Counted from the stretch's first letter, positions 1 to 21,470 are shown. The stretch is DNA of 64,000 nt from Nonomuraea aurantiaca (GCF_020215705.1 NZ_JAIWNB010000013.1:222316-286315), one strand, 5' to 3'. A program made the numbers and translations. Notes: generated by a model from the letters alone, not told the origin.

Positions 1-12670
<12,670 letters not shown>

Positions 12671-12675
12671 GAAAT

Positions 12676-12694
12676 TTAGGTTAGCCTAGCCTTA
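12676..12694 (-). promoter_or_regulatory. Iron box (DmdR1/IdeR-type operator) at the NRPS start
   Basis: TTAGGTTAGCCTAGCCTTA matches 16 of 19 bases of the actinobacterial iron-box consensus TTAGGTTAGGCTAACCTAA. It covers the stop codon and last codons of the exporter gene and ends 5 bases before the NRPS GTG. The simplest reading is an internal iron-repressed promoter or a roadblock site that lets the NRPS be controlled apart from the upstream operon. I could not fix a convincing -35/-10 pair around it. Confidence 0.75.
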
Positions 12695-14544
12695 CTTGAT
12701 AGGGAAGTGGGCGTGCGCGTCTCCCAGGCCCGCCACAGTTCGGCGTACCGGCCACCTGCGGCGACCAGTTCGTCGTGCGGCCCCTCCTCGACGACCTGAC
12801 CGTGTTCGAGGACGACCACCCGGTCGGCCGACGCCGCCTGGGTGAGGCGGTGGGCGACGATCAGGGTGGTCCGTCCCCGGGTCGCCGCGGCGGCGGACGC
12901 CTCGATGTCGCGGGCGCCCAGGCTGCCCGCCTCCGCCGTGGCCTCGTCCAGGACGGCGATCGCGGGGTCGGCGAGGACCAGCCGCGCGAGGGCGAGTTGC
13001 TGGGCCTGGGCCGCGGTCAGCTCGTGACCGCCTTCACCGACCACCGTGTCCAGGCCGTCGGGAAGGCTCCGCGCCCAGTCCAGCGCGCCGACGGTGTCCA
13101 GCGCCGCGGCGGCCTCGTCCGGTGAGGCCCCCGGCCGGGCCAGGCGCAGGTCTTCGATCAGCGGCCCGGCGAAGACGTGGGTCTCCTGGGTGACGATCGC
13201 CACCCGCTCACGCAGCTCCGCCGGAGCCAGCTCCGCCAGCGGTACACCGCCGACACGCGCCTCGCCGTGCCCGGCCCGCAGGATCCCGGCCGCGATCGCC
13301 GCGAGGGTGGACTTACCCGCCCCCGTCGACCCCACCAACGCCACCCGCGCACCCGCCGCGACCCGCACGCTCACACCGTGAACCACATCGACCTGACCGT
13401 CATAGCTGAAGCGCACACCGGACAACTCAAGCGAGCTGTCCGCAGGTACGCGTGGCGCGCGATCCGGGCCGTGGCCGGTGACCGGTCGGGGTGGCGGAGG
13501 GAGTTCGACCACCCCGACGAGCCTGGCCAGGCTCGCGCCCGCCGCCTGTACCTCGTCGAAGGTGAACAGCAGCATCGCGATCGGGTTGAACAGCCGATGG
13601 AAGAGGACCGCCGCGGCGGCACTCTCACCGACCGTCACCGAACCCCCGCGCACCAGCAGGAACCCCGCCACCAGGATCGCGGCCAATCCGAAGAACTCCG
13701 CCCGGTTGACCCGGCCGACGAAGCGCGTGAACAGCGTGAAGACCGAGACCGAGATGTCCCGGGCCCGCCCGGAGGCGATCCCGATGTCATGCAGCCGCGC
13801 CTGCTCCAGACGGTAGGCGTGCACCGTGCGTACACCCTGCATGTTCTCCACCAGGAGCTGCGAGGAGTCCGCCACCGCCTGCCGCTCCCGGGCGTACTGG
13901 GGCGCCGCGCGCGGCAGGTACCACCGCAGCGCCACCGCGTACAACGGCACCGCGACCGCGCCGGCCAGCCCGAGCCGCCAATCGATCCCGGCCATCGCGC
14001 CGACGCTCAGGACACCCAGCAGGAACGCCGAGATCATCGTGGGGATCACGTCGGAGGCCGCCTTGCCGATAGCGGCCGCGTCGCTGCCCACCCGCGAGAG
14101 CAGGTCGCCCTTCCCCGTCCGTTCGAGCGTCGTGGCCGGCAGGGTCAGCGCCCGGGCGACGGTCGCCTCCCGCAGCACCGCGAGGATCTGCCCGCACAAC
14201 CGGCCGATCAGGTACGTGGCCAGGCCGGTGGCCAGCCCTCCGACCACGGCCGCGACGGTGATCACGATCGTGATGGGCACGATCGCGGAGCCGGGGGCGT
14301 GCTCCCGGACCCGGTCCACGAGATTGCCCAGCGCGTACGCCGGCACCACGGAAGCGACCGCCCCCAGCAGGCCCACCAGCAGCGCGAAGGTGAGGCTCGG
14401 CCACCGGGCGCGCAGTTCCCGCCACAGCCATGACCACGTGAGGCGCGCGCCGGCGACCGGGAGCAGCTCGCGAGGGGGCCCGGCTTCGGGGAGCAGATCG
14501 CGAGCGGGCCCGGCGCCCGTCCCGACGCCTGCTGATCCGGTCAT
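12676..14544 (-). CDS. ABC exporter half-transporter, catalytic subunit (siderophore export)
   Basis: 622-residue fused membrane-ATPase protein (six-helix membrane region about 45-330, nucleotide-binding domain about 370-605). The ATPase half has Walker A GSTGAGKST, Walker B IAVLDEAT with the catalytic Glu, and the switch His in IVAHRL, but the ABC signature is degenerate (LTAAQ instead of LSGGQ). Its partner gene upstream has the opposite pattern, so the two most likely form a heterodimer with one working ATP site. Its start overlaps the partner's stop (ATGA) and its stop lies 5 bases before the NRPS start. By analogy with exporter genes in coelichelin-type clusters it should export the siderophore or its precursor; this is inference from context. 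Confidence 0.9.
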   Translation of the reverse strand: MTGSAGVGTGAGPARDLLPEAGPPRELLPVAGARLTWSWLWRELRARWPSLTFALLVGLLGAVASVVPAYALGNLVDRVREHAPGSAIVPITIVITVAAVVGGLATGLATYLIGRLCGQILAVLREATVARALTLPATTLERTGKGDLLSRVGSDAAAIGKAASDVIPTMISAFLLGVLSVGAMAGIDWRLGLAGAVAVPLYAVALRWYLPRAAPQYARERQAVADSSQLLVENMQGVRTVHAYRLEQARLHDIGIASGRARDISVSVFTLFTRFVGRVNRAEFFGLAAILVAGFLLVRGGSVTVGESAAAAVLFHRLFNPIAMLLFTFDEVQAAGASLARLVGVVELPPPPRPVTGHGPDRAPRVPADSSLELSGVRFSYDGQVDVVHGVSVRVAAGARVALVGSTGAGKSTLAAIAAGILRAGHGEARVGGVPLAELAPAELRERVAIVTQETHVFAGPLIEDLRLARPGASPDEAAAALDTVGALDWARSLPDGLDTVVGEGGHELTAAQAQQLALARLVLADPAIAVLDEATAEAGSLGARDIEASAAAATRGRTTLIVAHRLTQAASADRVVVLEHGQVVEEGPHDELVAAGGRYAELWRAWETRTPTSLSSKARLT

Positions 14545-16430
14545 CTCAGTACCGCCCGGTTGTAGTCGCTGTCGGTTGCGGCCAGTTCGGCGTGGCTGCC
14601 TTCGGCGACCACCCGGCCGCCGTCGATGACGACGACCCGGTCCGTCGCGGCCAGCATCGCGGGGCTGCTCGTGACCACGACGGTGGTGAACGGCCCCGCC
14701 TCGCCGCGCGGGTGCCGCGGAGGCTGTACGTCCTGGCCAGGAAGCTGTACGCCCTGGCCGGGATCCTGCGAGTGCCGCAGCGCCCGTACGCCCTGGGCGA
14801 TCGCGTGTTCGGTGACGGCGTCCACGGCCGTCGTCGGGTCGTGCAGCACGAGGATCGGCGGCCGGGCCAGGAGCGCCCGGGCGAGCGCGACCCGTTGCCG
14901 CTGCCCACCCGACAGGCTGGCACCCCGCTCGGTGACCACGTGCTCCAGACCGTCGGGATGTGCGGAGAGCACCTGGTCGGCGGCCGAGGCAGCCAGCACC
15001 TCAGTCAACATCCCATCCGGCACCCCACCCAGCAGAGCCTGACCGGCCGAGCCCACCGAGCCCGCCTGATCCGCCGAACTCACCGCGCTCACAGGGTCCG
15101 CCGGTACCCCCCGGCCCGCCGCCAGTGCGCCGACGGTGAGGTTGTCCCGGATCGTGCCCGTGAACAGGTCCGTGTGATGGGGTTCCACCAGCATCGTCCG
15201 ACGGGCGTGTGCCAGCCGTATCCGGGTCAGATCCCGGCCGCCGACCAGGACCCGGCCGCCGTACTCCTCCGGCGCCACCCGCCCCGAGAGGACCTTGACC
15301 AGCGCCTCTCCGTCGGCGGAGCGGTGCGCCGCCACGCCCACGAACTCGCCGGGACGCACGAGGAGGTCCACCCCGTCGAGGGTGCCGTATCTGAGGGCGC
15401 GCACCTCCAGACCGGGCGCTCCGTCTGCGGACGCCCCGTCGCCGACCGCCCCGCTGCCGAGCACCCCGTCGCCGGGCACCCCGTCGCCGAGTGGCTCGGT
15501 GCCGTCAGGCACCAGTGGGGTCGCGTTCAGGACGACGGCCACGCGCTCGGCTGACGCCCGTGCCTCCGCCACCCAACTCGGGACGATGGCGAGCAGCCCG
15601 ATCGGTTCCATCAGGAACTGGGCGAGCCCGATCACGGTGATCAGCTCCCCGGCGCTGATCCGCCCGGTCAGCGCGAACCACCCGGCCAGGATCGCGATCC
15701 CGCAGGCCAGCAGCGCGCCGCAGGTCGTCGAGGCGGCCACGTACACGCCCTGAGTGCGGGCCGCCCGCACGACGGCCCGCAAGGACCGGCGGCTGACCTC
15801 CCGGTAGCGTTGGGCGGCCGCCTCCTCGGCGCCGAGGCCGCGCAATGGGCGCAGCCCGCTGACCAGGTCGGTCGCCAGTGATGTGGCCTCCGCCGCGCGT
15901 TCCTGCTGCTCGGTGACCCGCTTGGTGATCAACGGCGTGCCCGCCTGCAGCGCGAGGAGCACCACGGGTGTCCCGGCGAGGACGGCCAGCCCGAGCCGCC
16001 AGTCGATCACGAGCAGCGCGACGGCGCTCACCACGGTCGCCGTCACCGCGCCGGCGACGCGCGGCACATAGTCCAGCAGGTACGAGGTGTTGTCGGTGTC
16101 GGTGGTCGAGACGGTGAGCAGGTCCCCGGCACGCTGATCGGTACGGATGCCGCGCGGATGCGTGATCTTCTCCGCCACCTCGACCCGGAGGGTGTGGGCC
16201 TCCACCGCGATGGCGAACATGAGCTGCCGGGCGCCGAACCGGTAGACCGTCGTCAGCACGACGAACAGCACCGCCAGGGCCGCCACCCACAGCACGAGGG
16301 CGCCACCGTCGCCGGGGCCGATGGCCCGGTCGACGATGACCCCGATGAGAATCGGCACGAGTGACTCGCACACCTGGTGGAGGCTGATGAGAGCGGTTCC
16401 CAGGCCCAGCCGCCGCCGGTTGCGGGTCAC
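14541..16430 (-). CDS. ABC exporter half-transporter, degenerate-site subunit (siderophore export)
   Basis: 629 residues from GTG 16430: membrane half about 10-300, ATPase half about 335-600. The ATPase half keeps a perfect LSGGQ signature but has lost Walker A (AHRSADGEAL in place of GxxGxGKS/T), has Pro after the Walker B Asp (LVLHDPTT) and lacks the switch His (VTSSPA). It can supply the signature motif to the partner's ATP site but cannot hydrolyse ATP itself. The start is uncertain: GTG 16430 has no ribosome site, while the frame stays open and protein-like up to a CTG at 16487 that overlaps the mbtH stop (CTGA) and has AGGTG about nine bases upstream, giving 648 residues. Confidence 0.88.
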   Translation of the reverse strand: MTRNRRRLGLGTALISLHQVCESLVPILIGVIVDRAIGPGDGGALVLWVAALAVLFVVLTTVYRFGARQLMFAIAVEAHTLRVEVAEKITHPRGIRTDQRAGDLLTVSTTDTDNTSYLLDYVPRVAGAVTATVVSAVALLVIDWRLGLAVLAGTPVVLLALQAGTPLITKRVTEQQERAAEATSLATDLVSGLRPLRGLGAEEAAAQRYREVSRRSLRAVVRAARTQGVYVAASTTCGALLACGIAILAGWFALTGRISAGELITVIGLAQFLMEPIGLLAIVPSWVAEARASAERVAVVLNATPLVPDGTEPLGDGVPGDGVLGSGAVGDGASADGAPGLEVRALRYGTLDGVDLLVRPGEFVGVAAHRSADGEALVKVLSGRVAPEEYGGRVLVGGRDLTRIRLAHARRTMLVEPHHTDLFTGTIRDNLTVGALAAGRGVPADPVSAVSSADQAGSVGSAGQALLGGVPDGMLTEVLAASAADQVLSAHPDGLEHVVTERGASLSGGQRQRVALARALLARPPILVLHDPTTAVDAVTEHAIAQGVRALRHSQDPGQGVQLPGQDVQPPRHPRGEAGPFTTVVVTSSPAMLAATDRVVVIDGGRVVAEGSHAELAATDSDYNRAVLR

Positions 16431-16483
16431 CGTACGCAGGAGAACGCGCCACCCCGTCCGGGGCCGCGCCGTGGCTGACGCGT

Positions 16484-16729
16484 TCAGCTGTCGTTCACCT
16501 GGGCCGACGCGCGGGCCATGCTCTCACGCAGGCTCTTGGGGCGCAGGTCCGTCCAGTTGGCGTCGACGTAGTCGAGGCACTCCTGCCGCTTGCTCTGGCC
16601 GCCTTCGCCGAAGACGATCCGCCAGCCGCCGGGCACCTCCTTGAAGGTCGGCCACAGGGAGTGCTGCTCCTCGTCGTTCACCAGGACGTAGAAGGTGCCG
16701 TTCTCGTCGTCGAAGGGATTGTCGGACAC
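16484..16729 (-). CDS. mbtH: MbtH-like protein, NRPS adenylation partner
   Basis: 81 residues, the usual MbtH length. The conserved Trp positions are present in SLWP, GGWR and NWTDLRP, and the N-terminus has the typical NPFDDENG start. MbtH proteins bind A domains and support their folding or activity, so this one should serve the NRPS encoded two genes downstream. GTG 16729 is chosen because GAGGAGG lies just upstream. The frame stays open upstream into the permease gene, but that stretch has no family similarity. The 95-base gap to the permease gene shows no iron box, so it probably belongs to the transcript starting at the monooxygenase. Confidence 0.95.
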   Translation of the reverse strand: MSDNPFDDENGTFYVLVNDEEQHSLWPTFKEVPGGWRIVFGEGGQSKRQECLDYVDANWTDLRPKSLRESMARASAQVNDS

Positions 16730-16824
16730 TGTGCCTCCTCGGCATCGGGGGTGAGTGAGGAACGGGGGGTAACGCGGGACGTTCGTCGCAGGGTCGCCCC
16801 GCGCCACGACGGCGATGACCCTCC

Positions 16825-17991
16825 TCATCGGCTGCGCGCGTGCCCGGCCAGCAGCCAGGCGAAGTAGACGCCGCCCAGCGACACCGTGACGATGCCGACC
16901 GGGAGCTGGGTGGGGGCGAAGGCCCGCTGCGCGAGCCAGTCGCTCGTGGCCAGCAGCAGCGCGCCCGTGACCGCGGACGGCGCCATCGCGATGCCGGCCG
17001 TACGCGTCAGCAGACGGGCCAGCTGCGGAACGGCGAGCGCGACGAACGAGATCGGCCCGGCGGCGGCCGTCGCCACCGCCGTCAGGGCGACCCCGATGAC
17101 GAGGTACGCCAGGCGCGACCGCTCCGTCCGCACGCCGAGCGCCGCGGCGGCGTCGTCCCCCATGGCCAGCAGGGACAGGCGCGGCCCGAGGGCCACCAGG
17201 AGGGCGGTCGGCAGCGCGACCGAGACGGCCACGGGCAGGAACTGGTCCCAGGTCAGGGTGTTCAGGCTGCCCTGGCCCCAGATCGCGGCGGCGACGGCGG
17301 TCTGCAGGTTCACCTTGATGACGAACCACTGGTTGGCCGCGCCGAGGATCGCGCTGACCGCGATCCCCACGATGATCAGCCGGAACCCCTGGACGCCCTT
17401 CCGGTAGGCCAGCAGGTAGACCACGGCGGCGGCGAGCAGGCCGCCCGCGAGCGCGCCCGCGGCCGTCTGGTAGTAGTCGCGGCCGACGAACATCATCGTG
17501 ACCAGCACTCCGGTGTAGGCCCCGGTGTTGAAGCCGATCACGTCGGGGCTGCCCAGGGGATTGCGCATCAACGACTGGAACACGGCACCGCTCAACCCGA
17601 GAGCCATCCCGATGAGCAGGGACAGCAGCACCCGTGGCAGCCGCCACTCCACGATCACCAGCCGGGCGGGACCCGGCTCGCCGCCCAGCAGGGTGCGGAC
17701 CACCTCCCCCACGGGCACCTCGAACTCGCCGGTGCCGAGAGCGAGCACCCCCACCGCGAGGGCCGCCAGACCCAGCACGCCGCAGACGACCGCCGTCCGC
17801 ACGCCGAACCGCAGCGACACCGACGCCCCACGCACGACCACGACCCGCCGACCGAAGTCCAGGCCGGAACCCGCCAAACCGGAACCCACCGGACCGGAAC
17901 CCACCGGACCAGATCCCACCGGACCAGATCCCACCGGACCAGATCCCACCGGACCAGATCCCACCGGGCCGGATCCCACCGGGCCGGTCAC
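16825..17991 (-). CDS. FecCD-family iron-siderophore ABC permease 2
   Basis: Polytopic permease of the BtuC/FecCD family, 388 residues with about 8-9 membrane segments after residue 60. Family stretches are visible: LMRNPLGSPDVIGFNTGAYT, GVALTAVATAAAGPISFVAL and a C-terminal PVGIVTVSLGG-type segment. It should pair with the upstream permease to import ferric siderophore. GTG 17991 overlaps the upstream stop (GTGA). The first 40 residues are an odd repeat of Ser-Gly-Pro-Val-Gly encoded by 15-bp tandem repeats; a start after the repeat is possible. No ATPase or binding protein for this importer lies in the window. Confidence 0.92.
   Translation of the reverse strand: MTGPVGSGPVGSGPVGSGPVGSGPVGSGPVGSGPVGSGLAGSGLDFGRRVVVVRGASVSLRFGVRTAVVCGVLGLAALAVGVLALGTGEFEVPVGEVVRTLLGGEPGPARLVIVEWRLPRVLLSLLIGMALGLSGAVFQSLMRNPLGSPDVIGFNTGAYTGVLVTMMFVGRDYYQTAAGALAGGLLAAAVVYLLAYRKGVQGFRLIIVGIAVSAILGAANQWFVIKVNLQTAVAAAIWGQGSLNTLTWDQFLPVAVSVALPTALLVALGPRLSLLAMGDDAAAALGVRTERSRLAYLVIGVALTAVATAAAGPISFVALAVPQLARLLTRTAGIAMAPSAVTGALLLATSDWLAQRAFAPTQLPVGIVTVSLGGVYFAWLLAGHARSR
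17863..17989. repeat. 15-bp tandem repeat inside the permease N-terminus
   Basis: About eight copies of a 15-bp unit (type CCGGACCAGATCCCA), the central ones nearly identical, encode an in-frame SGPVG array at the N-terminus of FecCD permease 2. The unit is a multiple of three, so copy-number change keeps the frame. Confidence 0.9.
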
Positions 17992-19070
17992 TGGCCGCTC
18001 ACCGTTCTGCGGCGGATCAGCCAGATCAGCACCGGCGCGCCCACGAACGCCGTCGCGATCCCCGCCTGCAGCTCCGCCGGCCGGATGACCACCCGGCCGG
18101 CGACGTCGGCGGCGAGCAGGAGGACCGGCGCGCACACCATCGTGTACGCGAAGATCCACCGCTGGTCCGGGCCGACGACCCAGCGGACGGCGTGCGGCAC
18201 CATCAGGCCCACGAACCCGATCGGGCCGACTGCCGCGGTGGCCGCGCCGACCAGCAGGGTCACCGCGATCATGGACAGCGCCCGGGCCCGCGCGATGTTC
18301 GTGCCGAGGGACCGGGCGAGATCGTCCCCGAGGGCGATGGCGTTGAGCGAACGCGCGACGGCCAGCGCCAGCACCAGCCCCGCCGCGACGAACGGCGCGA
18401 CGGCTCCGGCGATCGACAGCGGCCGGCCCGCCAGCGTGCCGACGTCCCAGAACCGCAGGTAGTCGAACGCCCGCGGCTTCAGCAGCCGGATCCCGGCCGA
18501 GACGCCCTCCATGACCGCGCCGAGCGCCACACCGGCGAGCGTCAGCTGGATCGGCGTCGCGCCCCTGCTCCCCGCCGAGCCCAGGGCGTACACCAGGACC
18601 ATCGCGACGGCGCTGCCGAGGAAGGCGAACCACACGTACGACCAGATCCCGGTGAGCCCCAGCACCCCGATCGCGAAGACCACGAACAGGCCCGCGCCCG
18701 CGTTGACGCCCAGGATCTGGGTGTCGGCCAGCGGGTTGCGGGTCACGGCCTGGAGGAGCGCGCCCGCGATGCCCAGCGCCGCGCCGACGAGCAGGCCCAG
18801 CGCGGTCCGGGGGACACGCAGCTCGCGTACGAGCACCTGGTCGTCGGTGTTGGTGAAGTGGGCGAAGGCGTTCCAGACCGTGCCCGGCGCGATGTTCCTG
18901 GTGCCGATGACGATGCTCAGGACGCAGGCGACGGCCAGCAGCGCCACGCACACCGCCAGCCACGCGCTCCGGCCCGCGTTCGTCGCGGCGACGCCGCCGG
19001 CCGGCTGCCGCTCCGTCTGTTTCGGCTGCTTGGGCTGCTTCGGCAAAGGTTGTGGGCGCAGGGATACCAC
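17988..19070 (-). CDS. FecCD-family iron-siderophore ABC permease 1
   Basis: 360-residue BtuC/FecCD permease with family segments RVPRTALGLLVGAALGIAG, TRNPLADTQILGVNAGA and VGPIGFVGLMVPH. It begins with a Lys/Pro/Gln-rich cytoplasmic tail. GTG 19070 overlaps the last base of the monooxygenase stop (TAGTG), and its own stop overlaps permease 2 (GTGA). The two permeases would form the membrane channel of a ferric-siderophore importer. Their ATPase and binding protein are not next to them; the genes may lie past base 1 or elsewhere in the genome. Confidence 0.93.
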   Translation of the reverse strand: MVSLRPQPLPKQPKQPKQTERQPAGGVAATNAGRSAWLAVCVALLAVACVLSIVIGTRNIAPGTVWNAFAHFTNTDDQVLVRELRVPRTALGLLVGAALGIAGALLQAVTRNPLADTQILGVNAGAGLFVVFAIGVLGLTGIWSYVWFAFLGSAVAMVLVYALGSAGSRGATPIQLTLAGVALGAVMEGVSAGIRLLKPRAFDYLRFWDVGTLAGRPLSIAGAVAPFVAAGLVLALAVARSLNAIALGDDLARSLGTNIARARALSMIAVTLLVGAATAAVGPIGFVGLMVPHAVRWVVGPDQRWIFAYTMVCAPVLLLAADVAGRVVIRPAELQAGIATAFVGAPVLIWLIRRRTVSGQ

Positions 19071-20395
19071 TAGCTCGTGGCTCGCGCGCGGTTGGCGAGC
19101 AGCGAGTCGCGGATCTCGCCGGCGCGGACGGCCGTGGTGGACAGCAGGGTGGAGGTGATGCCGTGCGTGTGCTCGCTGGCCCCCTGTACGTAGATGCCGG
19201 CCGACACGTGCCAGGGCACCTCGACGCGGTAGTCGCGGCCGATCCGGACCTCGTCCTCCTCGTCGCGCAGGCAGAGCTTGGCCGTCTCGCCGAGCACGGC
19301 GCCGAGGTCCTGAGGGCGGTAGCCGGTGGCGTGCACGAGGATGTCCGTGGCCAGCACCTCCCGCTCGCCGGTGGGCAGGAACTCCACCGTGACGTCCAGG
19401 CGGTCGCCGTTGACGCTGACGTCCCTGATGCGGGAGACCTTGAGGATGCGCAGGCGTTCGTTGCCCTGGACCTTCTCGCGGTACATGGTCGCGTACAGGG
19501 ACTCGATGAGGTCCATGTCGACCACCGAGTAGTTGGTGCCCCGGTGATACTCGTGGAGCGCCTGCTTGACCGAGGGCGGAGCCTGGAAGAAGGTGTCGAC
19601 GGCTTCGGGGTCGAAGATCCGGTTCGCGAAGGGGCTGTCGTCGGCCGGGGTGTAGCCGTACTTCGCGAACACCGCGCACACCTCGGCGCCGGTGAAGGTC
19701 CGGTGGAGATAGTCGGCCGTCTCCGCCGCGCTCTGCCCGGCCCCGAGCACCAGGATCCGGCGCACCGGGACGCCGGCCTCGGTGAGGGCGGCCACGCGCG
19801 GGATCAGCTCGCTGTTGTGCCACACCCGGTCGGACAGGGCGGCGCCCGGCGGCAGGTGCGGTTCCAGGCCGGTGGCGACGCAGATGTTGCGGGTCCGGCG
19901 GACGATGAAGCGCTCCGGGTCGCCGGGGTCGCGGCTGGTCACGTCGAACAGGGGGACCGCGCCGTCCTCTGTGACGACCGGCTCGATGGAGACGACCTCG
20001 GCGGAGTACTCGACCATCTCCCGCATCCGGGCCGCGGCCCACTCGAAGTAGCCGTGGAAGTCGATGCGTAACGGGAACAGCGTCTTGTGGTTGAGGAAGT
20101 CCACCAGCCTGCCGCGCTCCTTCAGGTAGCACAGGAAGCTGAAGTCGCTCGCTGGGTCCCGCATGGTGACCAGGTCCTTCAGGAACGACACCTGCATGGT
20201 GGCGTCGTCGAGCAGCATGCCCCGATGCCAGCCGAAGGCGGCCTGCTTCTCCAGGAACCCGGCGCGCAGCCGGTCCGCTTCCGGGACCCGCGCGTTGTGC
20301 TCGTCGACGGCTATGGCCAGCGCCAGGTTGGATGGCCCGAATCCGACTCCCAGGATGTCGTAGATCGTGTCCGGACCACTCGGCAGGGTCTCCAC
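19070..20395 (-). CDS. L-ornithine N5-monooxygenase (siderophore hydroxylase)
   Basis: Flavin- and NADPH-dependent enzyme that hydroxylates the side-chain amine of ornithine, giving the N5-hydroxyornithine used by the NRPS. 441 residues, normal for the SidA/PvdA/CchB family. The FAD motif GVGFGPSNLALA lies near residues 16-27, the NADPH motif VLGAGQSAAE near 220 and the ATGYRP motif near 366. Lysine as substrate is excluded only by context: the two readable NRPS pockets match ornithine derivatives. GTG 20395 has GGGAGG about ten bases upstream. First gene of the minus-strand siderophore operon, directly behind the iron box. Confidence 0.95.
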   Translation of the reverse strand: METLPSGPDTIYDILGVGFGPSNLALAIAVDEHNARVPEADRLRAGFLEKQAAFGWHRGMLLDDATMQVSFLKDLVTMRDPASDFSFLCYLKERGRLVDFLNHKTLFPLRIDFHGYFEWAAARMREMVEYSAEVVSIEPVVTEDGAVPLFDVTSRDPGDPERFIVRRTRNICVATGLEPHLPPGAALSDRVWHNSELIPRVAALTEAGVPVRRILVLGAGQSAAETADYLHRTFTGAEVCAVFAKYGYTPADDSPFANRIFDPEAVDTFFQAPPSVKQALHEYHRGTNYSVVDMDLIESLYATMYREKVQGNERLRILKVSRIRDVSVNGDRLDVTVEFLPTGEREVLATDILVHATGYRPQDLGAVLGETAKLCLRDEEDEVRIGRDYRVEVPWHVSAGIYVQGASEHTHGITSTLLSTTAVRAGEIRDSLLANRARATS

Positions 20396-20422
20396 CGCGG
20401 CATCGCCTCCCTTATCGGGGCA

Positions 20423-20452
20423 ATAGTAGATAAGGTAAGGCTAACCTTTCAA
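20423..20452 (-). promoter_or_regulatory. Monooxygenase operon promoter
   Basis: On the minus strand TTGAAA (20452-20447), an 18-base spacer and TACTAT (20428-20423) form a plausible sigma-70-type promoter, about 28 bases ahead of GTG 20395. The iron box fills the spacer, the expected geometry for repression by an iron-loaded DmdR1/IdeR regulator. Confidence 0.55.
20431..20449. promoter_or_regulatory. Iron box between monooxygenase and formyltransferase genes
   Basis: TAAGGTAAGGCTAACCTTT matches 15 of 19 bases of the consensus TTAGGTTAGGCTAACCTAA, with the strongest agreement in the core AAGGCTAACCT. Its position between divergent genes can control both the monooxygenase operon and the formyltransferase gene, switching the siderophore pathway on when iron is scarce. 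Confidence 0.85.
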
Positions 20453-20477
20453 GAATCATGGGCAGAGAGGATCGATC

Positions 20478-21416
20478 ATGCGAGTGGTCATGTTCGGGTA
20501 CCAGACATGGGGCCATCGGACATTACGCGCCCTGCTCGACTCCGGCCACGACGTGGTCCTCGCCGTCACCCATCCCAAGAGCGAGCACGCCTACGAGAAG
20601 ATCTGGGACGACTCGGTCGCGGAGCTCGCGGAGCAGCACGACGTGCCGGTGCTGCTGCGCAACCGGCCCGACGACGCCGGCCTCCTCCAGACGCTCCGGG
20701 ACGCCGCGCCGGACATCATCGTCGCCAACAACTGGCGGACCTGGCTGCCGCCGGAGATCTTCGATCTGCCGCCGCACGGCACGCTCAACATCCATGATTC
20801 GCTGCTTCCGGCGTACGCGGGCTTCTCCCCGCTGATCTGGGCCCTGATCAACGGGGAGAAGGAGGTCGGGGTCACCGCGCACCGCATGAACGCCGAGCTG
20901 GACGCGGGCGACATCCTGCTGCAACGGGCCGTATCCGTGGCGGACGGCGACACCGTGACCGACCTCTTCCACCGGACGGTGGACCTGATCGAGCCGATCG
21001 TGCGGGAGTCCCTGGAACTGATCGCCTCCGGCCGGGCGCGCTGGGTCGCCCAGGACCGTACCCAGGCCACCTTCTTCCACAAGCGGTCGATCGAGGACAG
21101 CCGGATCGACTGGTCCTGGCCGGCCGAGGACCTGGAGCGGCTGGTCCGCGCCCAGTCCGACCCGTATCCCAACGCGTTCACCCACCATCGCGGGGAGCGG
21201 ATCCAGATCGTCTCGGCCGCGGTGTCGCGGGCCCGCTACGGAGGCACCCCTGGCCGGATCTTCATCCGGGAGGGGGACGGGGTCGTCATCGTCGCCGGCG
21301 CGGACGCGCGCACGGGGCGGCGGCGCGGGCTGGTGGTCGAACGGCTGCGGACACCGGACGGCGCCGAGCACGCGGCCACCGACTACTTCCGCACCATGGG
21401 CGGCTACCTCGGATAG
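20478..21416 (+). CDS. N5-hydroxyornithine formyltransferase (CchA-like)
   Basis: 312-residue member of the methionyl-tRNA formyltransferase family. The formyl-transfer residues are visible: Asn and His in LNIHDSLLP (about 97-105) and Asp in ELDAGDILL (about 139), followed by the C-terminal OB-like part. In coelichelin-type clusters such enzymes move a formyl group from formyl-tetrahydrofolate to N5-hydroxyornithine. This fits the A1 pocket of the neighbouring NRPS, which matches the formyl-hydroxyornithine code. ATG 20478 follows GAGAGG. A housekeeping tRNA formyltransferase is unlikely because no deformylase or tRNA gene is near and an iron box lies upstream. Confidence 0.92.
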   Translation: MRVVMFGYQTWGHRTLRALLDSGHDVVLAVTHPKSEHAYEKIWDDSVAELAEQHDVPVLLRNRPDDAGLLQTLRDAAPDIIVANNWRTWLPPEIFDLPPHGTLNIHDSLLPAYAGFSPLIWALINGEKEVGVTAHRMNAELDAGDILLQRAVSVADGDTVTDLFHRTVDLIEPIVRESLELIASGRARWVAQDRTQATFFHKRSIEDSRIDWSWPAEDLERLVRAQSDPYPNAFTHHRGERIQIVSAAVSRARYGGTPGRIFIREGDGVVIVAGADARTGRRRGLVVERLRTPDGAEHAATDYFRTMGGYLG

Positions 21417-21470
21417 CGCTACGACATGCCTGAGCGCCTGAGGGTGTCCGGTTTTCGCGGGGCCCGCTCC

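Noticed and set aside
14541..16430. Treating the exporter with missing Walker A as a pseudogene
   Set aside because: The frame is intact over full length, LSGGQ is perfect and the partner has the complementary motifs, as in asymmetric heterodimers.
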